Shown here: positions 12,481-24,200 of the stretch, piece by piece
How positions within the stretch are numbered: position 1 is the first letter of the stretch
Layout: every line of letters begins with the position of its first letter
Source of the DNA: Liolophura sinensis
Lineage: Eukaryota; Mollusca; Polyplacophora; Chitonida; Chitonidae
Assembly: GCF_032854445.1 (NCBI RefSeq)
Contig: NC_088301.1
Location: 19,461,808-19,525,807, forward strand
DNA: 64,000 nucleotides
Direction: 5' to 3'
The notes under the pieces: model-generated
What the model saw: only the letters and a program-made list of their open reading frames with translations
Told to the model about the DNA's origin: nothing
The model's database searches: none
Translations under genes and position numbers: made by a program

Positions 12481-13347
12481 TTATGTACTGCCTTGATTTA
12501 AATCATAACTGTTCATCCCACTTGAACTTTCATAAACATCTGTGTTATATATCTTGTTGTAAATTAGCAGTTTGAGTTTGTGTAAACCAAGCAGCATGAC
12601 CTGTAGCGTACACATGATAGCAATAACGGCGAAGACCATGGCGATTGTCGTACCCGGTGAGTTCCAATCCAGTATACCTGGGTACATCACGTGGCTGTGG
12701 TCCACACCCCAATATATCGCGCTGAACACCACGTATATCAACCCGTATATAAGAGGGTAGATCATATGTAGCAGCCGAATGGGTACTGCGCTCAGCGCGA
12801 AGTCAATCAACATAAGTACACAACTGATGCCATGAAGCTGTAAGTTTTCGTTGCTTATAGGCTCGCTGCCGCTGATGGCGGGCCAGAGAAAAACAAAAAA
12901 CATAAACGTTACCATTGGAACGGCAACGTTGGCCATGTCAAACAAAATCCATATCAAAACGACATACCATCGGTCACAGCAAGCCCAAGTGTATGCAAGC
13001 AGCCTAGCGCCACCTTTGTTAGAGGCATCCACAGTTGTCTCCCTTCCTTGGTTACCTCTTTCAGCCAGTAGTCCGCTTTCAGACACGATGTCTCCATGGA
13101 TGTCTGATAGCTTAGAACATAGCCAGGAACGACTTCTAGACACCTGGACGATGTGATAGACCGTTAAGGCAATAGTGGACGTAGTTAGATGCAGTGCCAG
13201 GAGTGTATAGGTCCAGTTGGTTAGCCAAACCCCCCATGGCATGTCTCCAATGGAACTGTTTGCGCTCGCGGTGTATCCGAGCCAGAAGTCAGTGTAACCA
13301 GTAAGCACCAGTTTGTATCCGATGACAACCAATGGAGGCCACCGCCA
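12481..13347 (-). CDS. rost-like gene, coding exon 2 (terminal)
   Basis: 288 codons plus TAA. It begins WRWPPLVVIGYKLV immediately after a pyrimidine-rich acceptor (TTGATTGTAG) and ends DLNQGST. It holds all membrane segments except the extreme N-terminus. The AG at 13348-13349 lies in an in-frame TAG, so the frame cannot extend further upstream without splicing. Confidence 0.9.
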   Translation of the reverse strand, partial: WRWPPLVVIGYKLVLTGYTDFWLGYTASANSSIGDMPWGVWLTNWTYTLLALHLTTSTIALTVYHIVQVSRSRSWLCSKLSDIHGDIVSESGLLAERGNQGRETTVDASNKGGARLLAYTWACCDRWYVVLIWILFDMANVAVPMVTFMFFVFLWPAISGSEPISNENLQLHGISCVLMLIDFALSAVPIRLLHMIYPLIYGLIYVVFSAIYWGVDHSHVMYPGILDWNSPGTTIAMVFAVIAIMCTLQVMLLGLHKLKLLIYNKIYNTDVYESSSGMNSYDLNQGST

Positions 13348-14381
13348 CTACAATCAAGGAAAACACTTTCATTCTATACGTTTCTAAGGTGTGATATATA
13401 GATATAGATATATATCTATATCTATATATATATACATGTATATATATATAGTATTGAGTTAATGTTTCCTCGGTCATGTAACTGTATCAAACTTTTCAGT
13501 CAACTTTTATGTTTCTTAACATTGTATAACACGTTACCATGAGAAACCACACCTATCTCATGCATAGGTTACTGTATATCAGATTTTGCTTGATTCTGAT
13601 TGATTCACCTACCTTATACCTTAAAGTTATCATCTAACCTTAAACGTAGGCATTAAAAGTATCATTTCAACATTATAAATGGATATATGGGCCACCCGAA
13701 AGCCTTCTTGTTGCTGTACTCTGTTTCAGCTCTGTAATATATTTTGCCTATTATATGATATAATAGGATAGACTGTTTTGCGGCTGAAGCAAACAGGGCA
13801 GTCCAGGACAGACAGCACCCAACCCACCCACCGTCATCTTCTCAAGCAAGGATATGATACCTTAATGGATTGGGCGGAGTATTGGATTTAAATCAATTGT
13901 CTGGCGAAGATGACCCCCCCTCCCCCCCTACTATTATATAGACTAAGGTGTGGGAACCGGTAACATTAAGCATGTTTATCAGGGTAATATATATATGTCT
14001 TCACTATATATATGTTGCCATGAACTTACTCTTGGGGCAAGATACGACTGCTTCGTAAAACGAATCGGGATGGGGGAGGGGGTAGGGGTCATGTTCGTTT
14101 TCAGTTTCACTGAGAATAAGTAAGACCCAGTAATACTTGTATACCATGAATGATTTGAAATGGTGCTATAACACAGTGGGCTATGCATATGCACTGCATA
14201 CCTTTGTATCTATGCTAATAAAATACTAACAGAGATATACGGGCGTATGTAGGCCTCTGTATACATGTATATATGCACACATACTAACCTGTGAAAAGAA
14301 TACTCGTTCATGGGCAATGGAAGAAAAACCGAAGTGTTTCAGTCGAAACTCTGAGCGGAAAACCTTGCCAGGTGAAGCCAT
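12481..14381 (-). CDS. rost-like: Rolling-stone-like multi-pass membrane protein (complete, two coding exons)
   Basis: Seen: exon 1 (14381-14289, 31 codons) opens with ATG in a good context (ACAATGG) and ends at a GTTAGT donor. Exon 2 (13347-12481) follows a TTTTCCTTGATTGTAG acceptor and ends in TAA. Both junctions are phase 0, giving 319 residues. The N-terminus carries SEFRLKHFGF and VFFSQ, then RWPP and WLTNWTYTLLALHL. Later come WILFDMANVAVPMVT, LMLIDFALSAVPIRLLH, YPLIYGLIYVVFSAIYW and LDWNSPGTT. About six hydrophobic stretches predict a multi-pass membrane protein. Known of the family: this residue pattern matches the rolling stone family; Drosophila rost acts at the membrane in myoblast fusion, and other members are largely uncharacterised. 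Inferred: a plasma-membrane protein of unknown role here. The acidic or polar tail after HKLKLLIYNKIYN is probably cytoplasmic. No frameshift or stop is seen, so the gene looks intact. Confidence 0.88.
13385..13455. repeat. TATATC/TA microsatellite in the rost intron
   Basis: Runs of TATAGATATAGATATATATC and TATATATACATGTATATATA immediately upstream of the exon 2 acceptor of the rost-like gene. Confidence 0.9.
14289..14381 (-). CDS. rost-like gene, coding exon 1
   Basis: 31 codons from ATG at 14381, encoding the conserved N-terminal EFRLKHFGF and VFFSQ segments. The donor is CAG|GTTAGT. It is too short to show as a long ORF; it was recognised because it supplies the start of the family that exon 2 lacks, in the correct phase. 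Confidence 0.85.
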
Positions 14382-14552
14382 TGTGAGGTAATGGTCAGTC
14401 CCTTGTATACAAGTTTGTCCTCCTGTACAATCAACGTTTATGTACAGATGGGTTTAACAAGATGGCTATTTCGAAATATACGTACTTCATACCACCTATT
14501 TACACGGTGTGAGATTGTCTTACAAACGTCACCGAACGCGCGTGGGCGTACG

Positions 14553-14810
14553 CACTACACTAAAAAAAATCAATCTGTTTATTTTAAAAGAAAGTCTCTT
14601 GTCTGAATGATGCTGGAATGTATTCCGTTATTATCACACAATATTTTATCATATTCGACAAATATCGTGTTAGTCTAATAGAATCTTTTATTTTTTTATT
14701 TAATTTAATTTTAACAAAACAATCTGTTGCAATAACAGAATACATTCTAGCATCATTCAGACAACAGAATCCCTGTTAAGATTAAGAGATTATTATTTGT
14801 TAGTGTAGTG
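14553..14810. mobile_element. Foldback MITE with CACTACACTA ends
   Basis: A 258-bp element with exact 10-bp inverted ends (CACTACACTA / TAGTGTAGTG) and long imperfect arms (TGTCTGAATGATGCTGGAAT against CATTCTAGCATCATTCAGAC). No coding capacity. Its near end is about 170 bases upstream of the rost ATG. No clear target duplication. Confidence 0.7.
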
Positions 14811-14841
14811 ATTAGTGCATATATAGCAGGTATTCCGCCTA

Positions 14842-14998
14842 ATTTATTTATTTATTTCATTGGTCTTTTACGCCGTACTCAAGAATATTTCACTTGTACG
14901 ACGGTCCCCAGCAGTATGGTGGGAGGAAACCGGGCCACCCACGACCATCCGCAGGTTGCTGCCATACCTTCCCACCAACGGAGCCACGGAGGCCCCCT
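14842..14998 (-). mobile_element. tRNA-headed SINE, internally deleted
   Basis: The tail TTTTACGCCGTACTCAAGAA and body (GGGAGGAAACCGGGC, ACGACCATCCGCAGGTTGCT) jump to the head AACGGAGCCACGGAGGCCCC. The middle, including the box-B region, is missing. Confidence 0.8.
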
Positions 14999-15399
14999 AT
15001 TCTACCTTGAGTTCGGTCTGTTAAACTGCAGAGGCACATAGAGGCCTTAAAATCATAATGCTACCACTTAAGTTTCTCTGATAAAGTAATCAAATCAGAA
15101 TCAAAGAAAATGTGTCAACTGACAAAATGCTAAACTTTAGGTGAAATACGGTACCTGTATAAGTCAGTATATGGTGCGAAGGTACAAAGTGCCAAAGTGA
15201 ATGTATAGATTACGCGACATATAATACCTTTTTATCAAGGCTGTGTAGTGTATGTGTGTGTGAAAAGGATATGAACTGATTTTGAACAGATTAGATTACT
15301 TCGTGTGATTGTCGGCGTAAAGCGAGCAGACAGAACACATTAACTTGCCCCAGGCAATGATTAACCAACTATTTTAATGCATGGCACATCACTCGCCTT

Positions 15400-15645
15400 T
15401 TGTCTGAGTGATGCTAGAATTTATTCTGTTATTATAATATTATAACATAATATTGTGTAATATTTAACATAGTATCCTGTTAGTCTAATAGAATGTTTTT
15501 GTTGAACTCATAGAATATGTGTGTTATGTTTAACAGAACTATCTGCATCATTAACAGAAATATATTCTAGCATCACTCAGACAACAGACATTCTTTTAAA
15601 ATGAACAGATTAACATTTTCAGTGTACACCACACTGAATATTCAA
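15400..15645. mobile_element. Second copy of the 14553-type foldback MITE
   Basis: Inverted arms TGTCTGAGTGATGCTAGAAT and ATTCTAGCATCACTCAGACA enclose AT-rich DNA containing GTTAGTCTAATAGAAT, which the 14553-14810 element also has. The right end extends to CAGATTAACATTTTCAGTGT; the left terminus is lost. Confidence 0.65.
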
Positions 15646-15871
15646 TCTTTTCTTTTCTCACCAAAAGCATCTAAAGATATACATACAAGAATCTATATAC
15701 CATCTTATAAAAACCTGACGTGTGATTGAGTTTCATTTATACACTGCATAAATCTAACAAAAATAATCAAATGTCAGTATTTGTTAATGTAGGATTCAAG
15801 TCAGCTAAACATATAAGTATTCTCCTCGCATGCAAGCCGTGACAATATATACAATGATATTTCACTTTGAG

Positions 15872-16195
15872 TGAGTGAGTTGGTGCTTGGGGTTTAACGT
15901 CGTACTCAACAATTTTTCAGTCATATGACGACGAAGGAATTCTTAGAGTGCATGTAATGTGCCTCCTTGTTGCAGGACGGATTTCCACCATTCTTTTATC
16001 TAGTGCTGCTTCGCTGAGAAGCCTTACCGAACGCAAGTAAGATGCCCCGCCCGAGCCCTTATATTGATATAGGTCAACCAGTCGTTGCACTATCCCCTTC
16101 ATGCTAAGCGCCAAGCGAGAAAGTTAGAACTACTTCTTTTAAGGCGTGACTCGACCCAGGACTCACCCTGGATCTACTGCTTTATTTCCCTTCGA
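15872..16195 (-). mobile_element. Second SINE-like repeat family
   Basis: Contains GGGGTTTAACGTCGTACTCA, CAATTTTTCAGTCATATGAC and TGCCTCCTTGTTGCAGGACG, then a tRNA-like end on the minus strand near GACTCGACCCAGGACTCACC. I recall this repeat as common in bivalve and gastropod DNA; the exact family name is not certain. Confidence 0.5.
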
Positions 16196-16475
16196 AGTCT
16201 CAAATATTCGGTAAAACAGCATATTCAATGAGATAAACTAACAATCGGCCCAAATTATAACTGCGCTTTAAGCCATGGTATTTGATTAAGTTAATCCTTC
16301 ATTCCAGAGATGTACCTCACATACAAGTAATCATAGCCACTGGCAGGATATTATCATAAAGGTAAATTGAGATGAAACATACACCTGAAGTTAATTAACG
16401 GCAGGGCTAATGAGTAAATATACCCTTGTGTGGCGTAGAGATTAGTATGGGGACGCTACAACTTGCATTTTGTTT

Positions 16476-16728
16476 GATTTATTTATTCCATTGGTGTTTT
16501 ACGCCGTACTCAAGAATATTTCACTTTTACGACGGCGGTCAGCATTATGGTAGGAGGAAAACGCGTATATAGATAGACCTCTTGGGAAATCCCCAACCCA
16601 GACTGCTGGCAAACTTCCCACGTACGACCGGAGACGACGCCAAGATCAGCTGGACTTGGACTCACGGCGATAGCATTGATGAGAGGTTCCGAGCGCTAGC
16701 ACGCTAACCACTCGGGCATATGGAGGCC
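16476..16728 (-). mobile_element. tRNA-headed SINE, full length
   Basis: Tail GGTGTTTTACGCCGTACTCA, body GACGGCGGTCAGCATTATGG, a box-B-like GGACTTGGACTCACGGCG and a head ending near TATGGAGGCCTCC. Confidence 0.85.
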
Positions 16729-16907
16729 TCCAAAGTGCATTTTTAGAACACCTTCCGAACAACTTAAATTACTCCCTGAGCTATATATGTCTTATATAGT
16801 CACGGTAAAGTGAGATGTAAGTTAAACATTTGACATGTGAACAATACTCGGTGCCGTGAGATAGGTTGTGTACATGTATACTTTAAACTAGAACGTTAAA
16901 ATGTCAT

Positions 16908-17145
16908 TAGCAGCCTCCGTGACCTTGGGGGCTAGCACGCCAGTGCAGCACATTGACCCAGGGGCCTTTCACCAGTGCGGCAGCTGTGAATTCAGCTCAT
17001 GCTGGCTTCCTCTCCGGCCGTACGTGGGAAGGTCCTGCAAAAACCTGCGGATGGTCGTGGTTTTCCTCCGGGCACGGTACGGTTTCCTTCCACCCATGCT
17101 GACCGCCACCTTATTGTGTACAGCGTAAAACACCAATCAAATAAA
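16908..17145 (+). mobile_element. tRNA-headed SINE, near full length, left half of an inverted pair
   Basis: GCAGCCTCCGTGACCTTGGG head, GCTGTGAATTCAGCTCATGC, GTACGTGGGAAGGTCCTGC and tail ACCAATCAAATAAATATT. It abuts an opposite copy tail to tail. Confidence 0.85.
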
Positions 17146-17326
17146 TATTATTTATCTGATTGGTGTTTTATGCCGTGTTCAAGAATATTTCGCTTACACG
17201 ACGGCGGCCATCAATATAGTGGGAGGAAACCGGGCATAGCCCGGGGGAAACCCACGACTATCCGCTGGTTGCTGGCAGACCAAATAAATAAATAAAACAC
17301 CAATCTAATAAATAAATAAATAAAAT
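17146..17326 (-). mobile_element. tRNA-headed SINE, head-truncated, right half of the inverted pair
   Basis: Begins at the tail (ATTTATCTGATTGGTGTTTT) and ends in the body (ATCCGCTGGTTGCTGGCAGA), followed by two A-rich tail-like tracts (CAAATAAATAAATAAAAC, then AATAAATAAATAAATAAA). Confidence 0.8.
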
Positions 17327-18650
17327 GTCAACATTTTCGAAGTGTTTAAATGATACAACATATATCATGAGTGCTTTTACATTCAAAAATGTTATGCCGC
17401 GCAATGATTGTGTGAAGGTTGTGACATACATGTACATGTAATGTTAGTTTACAAGAGTTTTTAACATTAGTATAATGTGGGACACGAGAACTAAAAGCGT
17501 TACGGCACTTAATTTGACATATACTAGTAGATACTGTAGCAGAGACTCTACCGGAGATTTAGAGTAAAATAATCGATAGCAGCAAATTCAATCGAACTTT
17601 CGGTGTTGTTTTAGAGCAACTCAATTAACGTTCACAAAATATCAGCCCCGTCTGTACTCGTCATAACATTAAAAACTTGAAAAATCGGGTCTCATGATAA
17701 CTTGAGAATGATTTGAACACTACAAATACTACTACAGCTGTATGGAGTCAGATATTTACTGAAAGGCAATATATTTAACTATTCTTGGTAAATAAATCAA
17801 AATTTGATTTGATTAGCGAATATGTATTGTTTGTCAGAAACCACCGGTATAACTTCTGTAAAAGTCAACACATTCGAATCCTTTTCTAAAGGTTTTCATG
17901 ACCTTTGATGACATCACTGTAAAAATCGATACATAGTTAATTCCAGTCGCATATCCATCGGAGATTACTTCGTCACACATGCCGCTGCTTTCAGTTTTGG
18001 TACACCTGTTTGCAGTTTTGCGCAGCTGTTTGCAGCTTTGGTGCAGCTGTCAGCTCCATGCCTACTGTCGGGAAGCTCTGACCGTATCGACTCGTGAGTC
18101 TCTAGCTGTGCAGTGTGTAATCCCCTCATCACGATTTCACTAACTCTTATTGTCATCTTTAATCCGCAGCGTAATCCCTTTCTTAATTCAGTCTCTGGTA
18201 ACCCACGTGCCACTAGTATAAAGCATTATAGGCCCGTGTCCTTGCGATTACTGTTTAGATTTCAAATCACTGATATAGGGTATATGTCTGAAATAGATGT
18301 ATGTACCAGATTACACGACAGTGTACATGCATATCACATCAAGCTATGGCTATATACGCCTAAACAAATAAGACAGAGGTACTGTTATTGTTTTGAATTA
18401 ACTGATTACGGATTACTTGGACTTTGATACCTCTTCGTACACTAACAGTCGTAGTGTAAATCATTCATTTTAATGAATGGCAAACAATATTTTTCTAAAC
18501 ATCATCACCGTCTACATGCGCAATGAGAAAGAACATCATATCCCTTACATCATACACGCCTGCATGAAACTGATCCATGTGAACATACCAAATACAGGAG
18601 ATACGTCTGCACTGTTCCTTTCTATCACCCGCTATAGGCCTATACGAGCT
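17327..18650. other. Unassigned intergenic DNA
   Basis: Nothing recognised apart from short ORFs. At 17990-18050 a short run of TTTGCAGTTTTG / GCAGCTGTTTGCAGC repeats occurs. Confidence 0.5.
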
Positions 18651-18905
18651 TGCATAGGATTGGTGCTTTATACCACGTGCAATCCAGTTCCCTCCTTCAT
18701 CACCCCCTCCCCGGTCCCCCAGCTCCCGTCCCATGTCATAAATGTTACGGACATCGTATAGGTCAAAATTCGTGACTGTGGCGTTAAACAACAACTATAC
18801 AAATGTAGTTACTCCCTGTCCACCCATCACCTGTCACTTGCCGCGTTTTATTGATGCTTTACGTCGTACTCAGACATGTTTACCTTATATGACAGCAATG
18901 GGCTT
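18650..18905 (-). mobile_element. SINE tail debris
   Basis: Fragments resembling SINE tails near 18655 (GGATTGGTGCTTTATACCAC) and 18845-18890 (TTTATTGATGCTTTACGTCG, TACTCAGACATGTTTACC). Too decayed to bound. Confidence 0.35.
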
Positions 18906-19624
18906 CATGTTAAGGTCAGCTGGAGAGAGCTAGAAGTGGGATGTGGTTGGGAGTGGTGGGGTAGAAAGAAGGAAGCTGAGGCAACGGTACCAGGGAGTTA
19001 TAATTTGTGAGGAGATTATTATTTATTGCGTTTTCAATGACATGAAAAAGTATTTTGTTCCTTTAAAGCATATTCGTGAGATAACTACGCTTGAAAACTA
19101 AATATAACATATTTATTTGGGAAAAAAAATGTAGATAAGAAAAATCCCAGGTCATACCACGAGTAGGTTACAAATGTACATGTGGGGAAGTTGCTATGCT
19201 AACATACATATACATTGAGTACTTGCACGGAGCAATGTACATGCAGGATTGCACAGGGAAATATTCATTTTTGTGCACTTAGGGGATGTACTAAGAAACT
19301 GAAGAAGAAGGATTCATTTGCTCGTCTGGCTAAAACAAAATGCACACATTTTTGTTGATATCTTTGCTGAAACATGTACTGTTTATAGCATTGTGTTTTC
19401 ATGGTCTGCATAGCCCTGCGCGTTGGTTTGACTAAGGGAGACAACTTTGTCGTTGAATTACCTGAATTAGCTTTAATCACTGGAAATAAGAAATAAAAGA
19501 ATACTCAATAGTACGAAGCCGTAAAAGTGGCATGATGAAAATAAAATTTTTGGAAGAGAAAAAAAAATTGAAGATAACAAAAATTAAACGATGAAAACAA
19601 AATTTGGGGGAAGAGAACAATTTT

Positions 19625-19905
19625 TTTTAACCCTCGACATTTAAGGTCGGGGCTCAGAGTTTACAAATGTATGATTTTACACAGGCTGGAACTGACCTCT
19701 CTAGGCGATCATGCCCATTGTGATCCTTGTTCTTGATTCAAAATACGAGTTATTTTTCTCATGGCAAGACCCTAGTCAAAACATGTAGTTATCAGGACAG
19801 ATGCTCGTCTTTGACTGCCATTTTGGCTGTTTGAAAGCAAACGACCTGTGATTGGCCAGTTATGTCAGTTTCCCTTTCAAAGTCGAGGGTTAAAAAAAAA
19901 TTCTC
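19625..19905. mobile_element. Foldback element with TIR AACCCTCGAC
   Basis: Poly-T then AACCCTCGACATTTAAGG at 19629 is mirrored by CCTTTCAAAGTCGAGGGTT at 19879-19897 then poly-A. The arms of about 19 bp with a few mismatches suggest a small MITE inserted in T/A-rich sequence. Confidence 0.5.
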
Positions 19906-20948
19906 TCACCCCCCACCCCCCAAACTTTTTTTTTTTTTTTAGAAAAAAAATGAAATTGAACAAAAAAATTTTTTTTTCAACATGTAATTTTCTTTCTTTT
20001 CCAAGTTACGACTAATTTCCGTGACCTGTGTATGGTATCAGGTGTGGATTAATCGTGTTGGTTTCTGTATGCCATTTAATTTGTGCTTAGCAGGTTGGCC
20101 GGATGCAGGCTTTGTGCGATGCCGGGTATGCTAGGGGAAGGTGGTCCTTCTAAATTCTCTTATGCCCCATTGTCGATTGCGTCAGGGGTTTTCTTTTCTT
20201 TCTTTTTTTTTTTTTCTTTTTAAATTTTTTAAGGGAAACTGCAAAGATCATTAAATTACTTTTCTCAAACAGAAAATTATTTCAGTCATAATGATTGTGT
20301 ATAGTAATTTAAGACCATCGTGAAAGGGTGACCATTGACCAGATCGGTTAACCCTTAACTTGCCACTTGCAGTCTAAGGGAGACAACTGTAGTTAGCGCA
20401 TTCAAACACGCATGAAAGTGAAAAGAACCCTTACGTTGGAGAATGAAGGACTTTTCCAGTCGTTGTCCGAAGTTGAAGTTGGATAAGCTAAGGACATATG
20501 CTGACATATTAGTTTCAATCAACATAGGCTACAATATTCCAACGTTACGATATTCTGATTATAAATACTGAAACTTACGTTCCATCTCTGTGCACAAACC
20601 CAATGATCAATGTGTCAATGGCTAAATTTCCACAAACATTTGGATACATGGGTATTTCTAGAAGGAATGTCACCTTCCTTTTAGGGAATAGGTTTTGCCG
20701 ATTTTTTACCTGACACACATTCGTTTATCAAATGTGAATCCCATATTTCTGCACCAATTAATCATATGTTACTTGCCAGCCTGGATTGTCCATAAGATCT
20801 CTGACATATATAAGACTCCAGCATCCAAACCAATTAATTATACTGAAAAGGGACGTTTCCTCTTTTTTATGAAAACTGGCCTTTTCCAAGAATCTGATTA
20901 AGTACATGTACCCTCTAGCTGTATTTTACCCCAGTACCATGGAATACT

Positions 20949-20950
<2 letters not shown>

Positions 20951-20992
<42 letters not shown>
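20951..20992. repeat. (TA)n microsatellite
   Basis: About 20 uninterrupted TA units upstream of the 65-bp satellite array. Confidence 0.95.
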
Positions 20993-20996
<4 letters not shown>

Positions 20997-21220
20997 CAAA
21001 TCATACCTTCAGTCAACATGCTAGAATATACGACCTTTCGGCAACAATGCATTACAGCAAAAACTGCTAGAGGTAAATTGCAGATTTTAAGAAATTTTAA
21101 CTAAATATTACAAAAAGACATTATGCCACTTGTTTTTGTCCATATAGTACCAATATTTAAGGACATACAAATTCCTTGTGTTGCCCAAAGGTAAAGGTGA
21201 TATGTGAGCATGAAAAAGTG

Positions 21221-24200
21221 CTACCTTTAGGCAACACTGAAGTATATGTGACTGAAGGGTTGCTGCGTATATGTATTCCAAAATTCTACCTTTAGTCAAC
21301 ACTGAAGTATATGTGACTGAAGGGTTGCTGCGTATATGTATTCCAAGATTCTACCTTTAGGCAACGCTGAAGTATATGTGATTGAAGGGTTGCTGCGTAT
21401 ATGTATTCCACGATTCTTCCTTCAGGAAGCACTGAAGTATATGTGACTGAAGGGTTGCTGCGTATATGTATTCCAAGATTCTACCTTTAGGCAACACTGA
21501 AGTATATGTGATTGAAGGGTTGCTGCGTATATGTATTCCAAGATTCTTCCTTCAGGAAGCACTGAAGTATATGTGACTGAAGGGTTGCTGCGTATATGTA
21601 TTCCAAGATTCTACCTTTAGGCAACGCTGAAGTATATGTGACTGAAGGTTGTTGCGTATATGTATTCCAAGATTCTACCTTTAGGCAACACTGAAGTATA
21701 TGTGATTGAAGGGTTGCTGGGTTTATGTATTCCAAGATTCTACCTTTAGGCAACACTGAAGTATATGTGATTGAAGGGTTGCTGGGTTTATGTATTCCAA
21801 GATTCTTCCTTCAGGAAGCACTGAAGTATATGTGACTGAAGGGTTGCTACGTATATGTATTCCAAGATTCTACCATTAGGCATTGCTGAAGTATATGTGA
21901 CTGAAGGGTTGCTACGTATATGTATTGCAAGATTCTACCTTTAGGCACTACTGAATTACTGAAGTATATGTGATTGAAGGGTTGCTGCGTATATGTATTC
22001 CAAGATTCTTCCTTCAGGAAGCACTGAAGTATATGTGACTGAAGGGTTGCTGCGTATATGTATTCCAAGATTCTACCTTTAGTCAACGCTGAAGTATATG
22101 TGACTGAAGGGTTGCTGCGTATATGTATTCCAAGATTCTCCCTTTAGGCAACACTGAAGTATATGTGATTGAAGGGTTGCTGCGTATATGTATTCCAAGA
22201 TTCTTCCTTCAGGAAGCACTGAAGTATATGTGACTGAAGGGTTGCTGCGTATATGTATTCCAAGATTCTACCATTAGGCATTACTGAAGTATATGTGACT
22301 GAAGGTTGTTGCGTATATGTATTCCAAGATTCTTCCTTCAGGAAGCACTGAAGTATATGTGACTGAAGGGTTGCTACGTATATGTATTCCAAGATTCTAC
22401 CATTAGGCATTACTGAAGTATATGTGACTGAAGGTTGTTGCGTATATGTATTCCAAGATTCTGCCTTTAGGCAACACTGAAGTATATGTGATTGAAGGGT
22501 TGCTGCGTATATGTATTCCAAGATTCTACCTTTAGTCAACGCTGAAGTATATGTGACTGAAGGGTTGCTGCGTATATGTATTCCAAGATTCTCCCTTTAG
22601 GCAACACTGAAGTATATGTGATTGAAGGGTTGCTGCGTATATGTATTCCAAGATTCTTCCTTCAGGAAGCACTGAAGTATATGTGACTGAAGGGTTGCTG
22701 CGTATATGTATTCCAAGATTCTACCATTAGGCATTACTGAAGTATATGTGACTGAAGGTTGTTGCGTATATGTATTCCAAGATTCTACCTTTAGGCAACA
22801 CTGAAGTATATGTGATTGAAGGGCTGCTGCGTATATGTATTCCAAGATTCTTCCTTCAGGAAGCACTGAAGTATATGTGACTGAAGGGTTGCTGCGTATA
22901 TGTATTCCAAGATTCTTCCTTCAGGAAGCACTGAAGTATATGTGACTGAAGGGTTGCTGCGTATATGTATTCCAAGATTCTACCTTCAGGAAGCACTGAA
23001 GTATATGTGACTGAAGGGTTGCTGCGTATATGTATTCCAAGATTCTACCTTTAGGCAACACTGAAGTATATGTGACTGAAGGGTTGCTGCGTATATGTAT
23101 TCCAAGATTCTTCCTTCAGGAAGCACTGAAGTATATGTGACTGAAGGGTTGCTACGTATATGTATTCCAAGATTCTACCTTTAGGCATTACTGAAGTATA
23201 TGTGATTGAAGGGTTGCTGCGTATATGTATTCCAAGATTCTACCTTTAGGCAACACTGAAGTATATGTGACTGAAGGTTGTTGCGTATATGTATTCCAAG
23301 ATTCTACCTTTAGGCAACACTGAAGTATATGTGACTGAAGGGTTGCTACGTATATGTATTCCAAGATTCTACCATTAGGCATTACTGAAGTATATGTGAC
23401 TGAAGGGTTGCTACGTATATGTATTCCAAGATTCTTCCTTCAGGAAGCACTGAAGTATATGTGACTGAAGGGTTGCTACGTATATGTATTCCAAGATTTA
23501 CATTTAGGCAACACGGAAGTATATGTGACTGAAGGGTTGCTGGGTTTATGTATTCCAAAATTCTACCTTTAGTCAACACTGAAGTATATGTGACTGAAGG
23601 TTGTTGCGTATATGTATTCCAAGATTCTACCTTTAGGCAACGCTGAAGTATATGTGATTGAAGGGTTGTGCGTATATGTATTCCAAGATCCTACCTTTAG
23701 GCAACACTGAAGTATATGTGATTGAAGGGTTGCTGCGTATATGTATTCCACGATTCTTCCTTCAGGAAGCACTGAAGTATATGTGACTGAAGGGTTGCTG
23801 CGTATATGTATTCCAAGATTCTACCATTAGGCATTACTGAAGTATATGTGACTGAAGGGTTGCTGCGTATATGTATTCCAAGATTCTTCCTTCAGGAAGC
23901 ACTGAGGTATATGTGACTGAAAGGTTGCTGCGTATATGTATTCCAAGATTCTACCATTAGGCAACACTGAAGAATATGTGATTGAAGGGTTGCTGCGTAT
24001 ATGTATTCCAAGATTCTTCCTTCAGGAAGCACTGAGGTATATGTGACTGAAGGGTTGCTGCGTATATGTATTCCAAGATTCTTCCTTCAGGAAGCACTGA
24101 AGTATATGTGACTGAAGGGTTGCTGCGTATATGTATTCCAAGATTCTACCATTAGGCATTACTGAAGAATATGTGATTGAAGGGTTGCTGCGTATATGTA

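Noticed and set aside
12572..13156. Plus-strand ORFs over the rost-like gene
   Set aside because: They are shadows of the minus-strand coding exon, which carries the conserved family motifs.
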